The notes beneath the pieces are model-generated. The model was given only the letters and a program-made list of their open reading frames with translations, ran no database searches and was not told the origin of the DNA. Below are positions 58,791-64,000 of a stretch of 64,000 nt of DNA, in pieces. The translations under genes and the position numbers were made by a program. Source of the DNA: Nyssa sinensis (lineage: Eukaryota; Streptophyta; Magnoliopsida; Cornales; Nyssaceae); assembly GCA_008638375.1 (NCBI GenBank), contig VIRR01000557.1, positions 124,001 to 188,000 of the forward strand. Direction: 5' to 3'. Each line of letters begins with the position of its first letter. Within the stretch, counting starts at the first letter, position 1.

Positions 58791-60369
58791 TTAGTTAATT
58801 CCGATTCCAAAACATTAGTTTATGTAAGTATGTCAAGTAAGAACTCGTGATTACATCTGTTCGAGTCTCAATGCGGTTAAAGATTGAAGAGCCAACGATT
58901 TTAATTGAGCAACGAGATCTCTTGTGTTTAGGTGTCACGACCCCAAATCCAGTCCATGCGGATCGAGGGTCCGTGATCAGCCACCGAGGCCTTTCTGCCA
59001 ATAATCATAATTACCTTTAATCAAATGCAGCGGAATAAATTTTTTTTTCTTTTTCTATTGCGGAAGCGCTAATCAATACACAAGACAACATCATTCATCT
59101 ATTATACATTCCATAGTAATTACAAAAGTACATGATGTAATTTTTCCCAAAACCTACTGATGTCATATTCGATATACAGTCCAAAGTTTCCAAAAGCAAC
59201 TACATCATGACTAGCGAAATCCTATTACAAAAAGGGTCCATAGCTTTACAAGTTTTCCACTAGTCTGACTGAACCTGCTATTTCTTGTCCGATATTATCA
59301 CCTGAAATAGGATAAGAATATCCTATGAGCTCAACAGCTCGTGAGTATCACAGCTCGTAAGCATTCCATAACATACCAGGGGTTTCAAGACTACTATATA
59401 ATTCAATACTGAAATGTCGATGATCATATATCATATGTTATCTCAATTATAGTAAAAGATAACGGTATCAAATTCAGTTCCAATATATCTCAATTCAAAG
59501 ATAATGGTAAATCGATAATCAATAATATAATTCAATAAATCAAAATCACAGTTCAATATCATGGTTCAATTCCCAAATTCATAGTTCAATAATTCAGATT
59601 CATGGTTCAATAGCCCAAATTCATAGTCAATAATAATAGTTCAATATCTCAAATTCATAGTTCAATAATTCAGATTCATGGTTCGATTTTCAATATTCAG
59701 ATTCGAAATGATATATTCCACTTCTATGGTCAGCAAATTAACCCTCGCTGACTGAGATCATAGGCTAGCTAGTTCGATATGCCGTATCAACACCGGCTCA
59801 CCACAATATACCCTGTGGGATGGGTTCGATAAATCACAACCTATTCGATAGTGACCAATCATAGAAGAGTGTTCTATTCAAAGCATCAAAATCATATCCA
59901 AATCATATCCAAAATCAATAATCATCAATAGCAGTTCAATTATTTCAAATCTAGGTTCTTTATTTGACATTTAGTTCAAACAGTTCAAACATTTGTAAGA
60001 ATATCGTAAAACATTTGAGTATCTTTCGAACACATTTTCTGAAGTTAAAGAAGACAATATAGTTGTCAATAGATCATTCAAACGTATACAGTATAGTACG
60101 ATAAATCATAAAAGAGTTCAATATTTATATTTATACTGAAATTGTCTACCTCAATATGGTATGAAATACTCACCTGAATTCCAAGAACTTATCTCCAAAA
60201 ATCCTTCCTTCAAAGTTCCCTAAAATAACATTTCAAAATCCGATTACATTCCATAAGATTACCCTGACTTAATTATCATTAATTCCTTTTTTCTATTTTA
60301 GTTACATTTGTTGGGTAGCTTCTCTAAGTTTTAAAGTTTGATTCTATTATCTTACATATTTACATGTCA

Positions 60370-60790
60370 TATTTTTCTGTACCTTATTTCATAATACGGA
60401 CCCCACCATTGAGTCCGGAACGTCGAAGAAAGTCAATTTAGACTCCCTCTGACTTCCATTTGGTTTTAGGGACATTAAGGGTAATTTGGTAATTTACACT
60501 CTAACGTGTCTTATTTTTTCGGAGTTCCGTTTCGTAAAACGGATCCCACCATTGGGTTCAGAATGCCCAAAACAGTCAAAATGCACTATTGGTTTACTCA
60601 AGTTGGTCTTTTGTATCAAAAGGGCAAAATGGTCATTTTGCACTTTTATGTGTATTCTATTTTTCGGGGTCCCGCATAGTGAAATAGACCCCACCATTGA
60701 TCTTAGAATGTCCGAAATAATAAAAATTGACTATTCATTTGTATTGTTTGGACTTCGTTTGATCTATTTTTGAACTAGGGGCATTTTTGT
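60370..60790. repeat. Tandem sub-repeats in the solo LTR
   Basis: Three diverged copies of a unit of about 150 bp, each with ACCCCACCATTG/CCCACCATTGGG and a 'GGGCA..TTTGGT/GTAATTT' tail, beginning near 60398, 60543 and 60688. Confidence 0.75.
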
Positions 60791-61980
60791 AATTTTCTAT
60801 TATTTTAAATTAATTAAATATATTAATATTTTATTAATATTTTATTCTGGGGGTCAAATCACAATTATTAACAGTTGGGGGGGGGTCAGTTTATAATTTC
60901 TATAAAGTTCTGGGTCAAATCTCAATTTTCAATTCTTCTATTCTAAATCAGGATAGCCAAACAGTGGTTAATCCTTAAACTGGAATAGGATATCCCCATC
61001 CCTCAAATTAATTTCAATTTCAATTTCTAAACATTGTAGCCAAACACTCCTAATTCAATTTAAAACATTTAAAACCTAAATCAAAACTACACCGTTTCAC
61101 TTACCCTTTTAATTCGGTTGACCCTGACCCGGATCCACACCCGGATCCGATTTCTGTTTTAACCCGAAATGCCCCACGCAATTCCGGTTGTCTTCTCCGG
61201 CCATCTCGCCGGCACCGGTCACCGGAAAAACGCGGCAGCCCTCATTTTTCTTCATTTTGACATCCAAATTTTTACATTTTTACATCAAATGAATCCTAGA
61301 ACATTAAGGAATTCTTTTAAACTAATCTTAGCCCCTAACATACTCATTCTCCGACACCCACTTCCCATTTTCCGGCGTTGCACCGGTGAGGGAATAATTG
61401 GCCATTCCATAGCCATTTTTATACCATTTCCTATCATTCAAATTGCGTTAGATTCCTGATGAGCTGATCTACTAAATTCTAGTTTCAAAATCAAGATTGG
61501 TTTAATGGATAAAATTTCACCATAGTTGGCCAAACGTAATAGCTTCGGTTTTCTATTTTTTTTTTTTTCTGAGTTCAATAATTTCTAACATGCATCTAAG
61601 ATAGGAAAAACTTAAAGAACTTAAACGTAAATCCATACCTGTTTACCCGATTTCTGCTTTCCAAATTCTCCAAAATCACTTCACTCTCTCTCTCTCTCTC
61701 TCTCTACCTATGCTTCGGTTCTATCACTCCCTTTCTCCAAATTTCTTTATCTCTTCAACCCGACCTTGAGTCGGTGGCTTTTGCCACCTGTTCCATGCAT
61801 GATACCAAACTGCCACGTTTCACACACGAGCACACACGTATACATATATATATATATATATATATCTAATTATATATACATATATACTGCTATATACATA
61901 CATATATTTGTACATATATATATATTTCTATTTTTTTATTCTTATTATCATTATTATTTATTTATTTGTTTGTTTATTAC

Positions 61981-62017
<37 letters not shown>

Positions 62018-62020
62018 TTT
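61981..62020. repeat. (TTA)n microsatellite
   Basis: About 12 TTA units, inside the solo LTR and close to (TA)n runs at 61847-61866. Confidence 0.9.
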
Positions 62021-62129
62021 GTTTATTTGTTTATTTTAATTACAGGTTTATATGCCAGAGCCCGGGTTTACCGGGTCGGGTACCGGCTAACTCGGGTCGG
62101 TCCCACAAAGCTCGGATCGGGGTATTACA

Positions 62130-62516
62130 TTAGGGATGGTAAGTGGACCTAGAAACCTAATTGTCATATTAGGAGGTTAGGCATACATTTCATGAGTTTA
62201 TATGTTTGTGTTCATGTATTCTTGCATACACATCACACACTTTGCATCACTTTGCTTTTCATGCATAAATCTTATTTTAATTTAGATTTGATTTTAAGAC
62301 ATCTTTCAAAAGTTTATAAGTTCATTTTGAATGTCTTTCAACATTTAAGAATGCTCTCGTGACTTTTTGAAGTAAGGTTAATCAAATGGATTTTGAAAAC
62401 AATTTCTAAAATAAAACTGTATGTACCGTTTTGATCATAACTTAAAAAATACTTTGAATGTTGAAGTGAGACCAAGTTTATATAAAAGTAAACTTTAAGA
62501 TCTTTTCAACGATAGG
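62130..62516. other. Spacer between two LTR-like blocks
   Basis: No gene. It begins with the TTAGG duplication of the solo LTR. Confidence 0.5.
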
Positions 62517-63920
62517 TGTAATGCCCTGATCCGACTTCGTATGGGTGAGATATGACTGTTTGAAGTTTGGGCACTTGCATCAAAAAAATTAGCCGAGTCC
62601 AAATGGGAAAGAGGGTTACGTTTGAATGGAGAGCCTTCTTTGTGCATGTTTTTGATGAAAAACTTGGCTTTTAAATATGACTCCATGTTCAACTCTGAAA
62701 ATCTCATTGTAGCCCGGGTAAAACCTATCTCATCTTGCTACTATCTAGGCACTAAGGTGATTGCCCATATGAGTGGGCCGATCCAAGCTTCATGACAACT
62801 CAATAGTCATAGGTCTATGCATAGTATAAGGTATAAGATGCTATCCTTAAAAAATTTCAATAAAAGAGATATATAGGTACACCAAATATCCTTATGCATA
62901 GTATAAAGTACAAGATGTTATTCTTAAAAAAATTCAGTAAAAGAGATATATAGGTACACCAAATATCCTTATTGCCTAATGGATATATTCCTAAGTTTGA
63001 TAGACATTCAAGCAAGCAATAGGTTAAACACCTTACTGCCTAATGGATATATTCCTTAGAGTTACCTCAATTTCTATAATCAAAGTGAAATCAAATTGTC
63101 CATGTATTTGGCTCGATATAAAAATTTTGTAATCCTTTGCTAAAGCTTCCATACTTCCAAGATACCATAAGTCATATACAAGTGCTGCAAAGATTACCTT
63201 AGCCAATCAGTCTCCTAAACTGCGATGACCAATCACATTTTTCAATGCTACCAATGCATCAAAGAATCCTTTTAATTACATACCAATAGAAGTCGCAAAA
63301 TAAGTGATTATCAAGTCTACAACACAACGCATATCAAACTCCTAACCACGATTGCATAGGGAAATGTAAACGTCTCTTTCCCATGTTAACCATATGGTAA
63401 TCATCATGACCAAAGTATACCCCCTTCAGAGCGTCGATGGGTTTTGACTTGTACTTAGCAATTCGGTCTAGGATTTTTCCAATGTAGGATTCTCAAGACA
63501 AACTTAGAAATCTCTTAAACCAATAGCCAATGACCTCAACTTTGTTCACATAATTTACCTAACCCAAGTCCTTTATCTCAAGAAATAGAGGACAACCACT
63601 TATTAGTGGCGACAGTCATTCTATCTCACCGTATGTCATCAACTATACAAAGGATCACGGCATTTTCTTTGGATAATTTGTGTTTTGGCCTTCCACAATC
63701 ATCGGTAAGCTAATTTTTCGATGAAATCTAAGATTCCACTACCTAACTTGACAAATACTTTATGTTATAAAAAGAACATTTAAAAATAAAATGAGATTTA
63801 AGTGATTTGGATAGTGTACACTCGACCTAGAGGAGGTGACTAGGTCAATCAATCAAATTTTGGGCCATGTGGTTAGGTCTTTTCTTTAGGTTATTGGGTC
63901 AAAAGGCTTGGGGCGTTACA
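62517..63920. mobile_element. LTR-like block (1404 bp), possible solo LTR
   Basis: Starts TGTAATGCCCTGATCC and ends TTGGGGCGTTACA. The end reads TGTAACGCCCC on the opposite strand, the inverted-end arrangement common in gypsy LTRs. Flanking 5-mers (ATAGG and CATGA) do not match, and no primer-binding site follows, so the boundaries are unproven. It has a 77-bp tandem duplication at 62817-62970. No coding. Confidence 0.5.
62817..62970. repeat. 77-bp tandem duplication
   Basis: Two adjacent copies (62817-62893, 62894-62970) both containing AAAGAGATATATAGGTACAC and ending CCAAATATCCTT, with a handful of differences. A further motif TGCCTAATGGATATATTCCT is repeated just after (62973 and 63039). 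Confidence 0.88.
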
Positions 63921-64000
63921 CATGAAATTATACGGACCTTGGTCCTCCGATCGACGAGCGCCATGGTGGTGTACGTGGTACCACTACTTGCAATTAACCA
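63921..64000. other. Window end, nothing recognised
   Basis: Eighty bases after the LTR-like block, with no feature. Confidence 0.5.

Larger units (their letters stand above)
58933..62129. mobile_element. Large solo LTR (3197 bp), probably Ty3/gypsy
   Basis: Starts TGTCACGACCCC and ends CGGGGTATTACA, with TG/CA termini, and is flanked by an exact 5-bp duplication TTAGG (58928-58932 and 62130-62134). No internal domain, primer-binding site or second LTR is present, so it is the product of LTR-LTR recombination. LTRs of about 3 kb beginning TGTCACGACC are typical of Del/Tekay-type chromoviruses, which is the likely source. It contains tandem sub-repeats at 59500-59720 (TTCATAGTTCAATA-type) and 60370-60760, plus (CT)n, (TA)n and (TTA)n microsatellites near its right end. 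Open frames inside are chance. Confidence 0.88.

Noticed and set aside
61169..61459. 96-codon frame in the solo LTR
   Set aside because: It lies in an LTR, has no domain features, and the LTR is explained by its ends and target duplication.
61766..62152. 128-codon frame rich in Ile and Tyr
   Set aside because: Produced by (TA)n and (TTA)n microsatellites.
1..64000. tRNA, rRNA or CRISPR-like arrays
   Set aside because: No cloverleaf with matching A and B boxes, no rRNA-like stretches and no regularly spaced direct repeats with unique spacers were seen. The short tandem repeats found are microsatellites or decayed duplications.

Overview
This is a nuclear plant sequence, almost certainly from a eudicot. 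It is AT-rich, microsatellite-rich and dominated by retrotransposon and DNA-transposon remains. Its single intact host-type gene is a large coiled-coil NB-ARC LRR (CNL) resistance gene of the RPS2/At4g27190-like type. I see no bacterial, organellar or viral genes, no rRNA, no convincing tRNA and no CRISPR array. The species cannot be named from the sequence alone.

Layout. 1-6.5 kb: a Ty1/copia element (copia-1, 1352-5575) without gag and with a broken pol, inserted in a non-coding, possibly once-genic stretch. 6.5-9.5 kb: AT-rich DNA with an eroded TRIM and a hAT-type element with an 8-bp target duplication. 9.5-18.3 kb: a 1.2-kb unit present twice. The first copy (A, 9500-10755) is uninterrupted. 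The second (B, about 12760-18265) is split by four transposons, each with an exact target-site duplication: a TRIM, two Mutator-like elements in opposite orientation 61 bp apart, and a PIF/Harbinger-type element. 18.4-19.1 kb: another hAT-type element. 19.2-24.9 kb: the CNL gene on the minus strand (21401-24912, two coding exons), preceded by the 3' relic of a second CNL copy at about 19.2-19.65 kb. 25-32.5 kb: intergenic DNA, a possible gag relic, a 70-bp LINE tail with a 16-bp target duplication, and a decayed 'putative gypsy-type transposon' (Transposase_28-like) reading frame. 32.8-38.6 kb: copia-3, old and disabled. 39-46.7 kb: RNase H-like (RVT_3) relics, one of which is split in frame by a young copia (copia-2, 40948-46115). 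Copia-2 has near-identical LTRs and a polyprotein damaged by one amber codon. 46.7-58.9 kb: AT-rich non-coding DNA with a four-LTR TRIM array, a 110-bp inverted repeat, one CACTA-like terminus, dispersed repeats and a possible unrecognised spliced locus at 55.9-57.2 kb. 58.9-62.1 kb: a 3.2-kb solo LTR with an exact 5-bp duplication. 62.5-63.9 kb: a second LTR-like block.

No novel multi-gene system was found. The more interesting points are: the predicted spliced terminal exon of the CNL, supported by a decayed paralogue; the paired empty and filled sites that give exact ends for four elements; the inverted MULE pair with a 20-bp perfect palindrome inside; the recombinant TRIM; and the single-amber copia sitting in an RNase H reading frame. 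All boundaries and alignments were read by eye and should be confirmed computationally.
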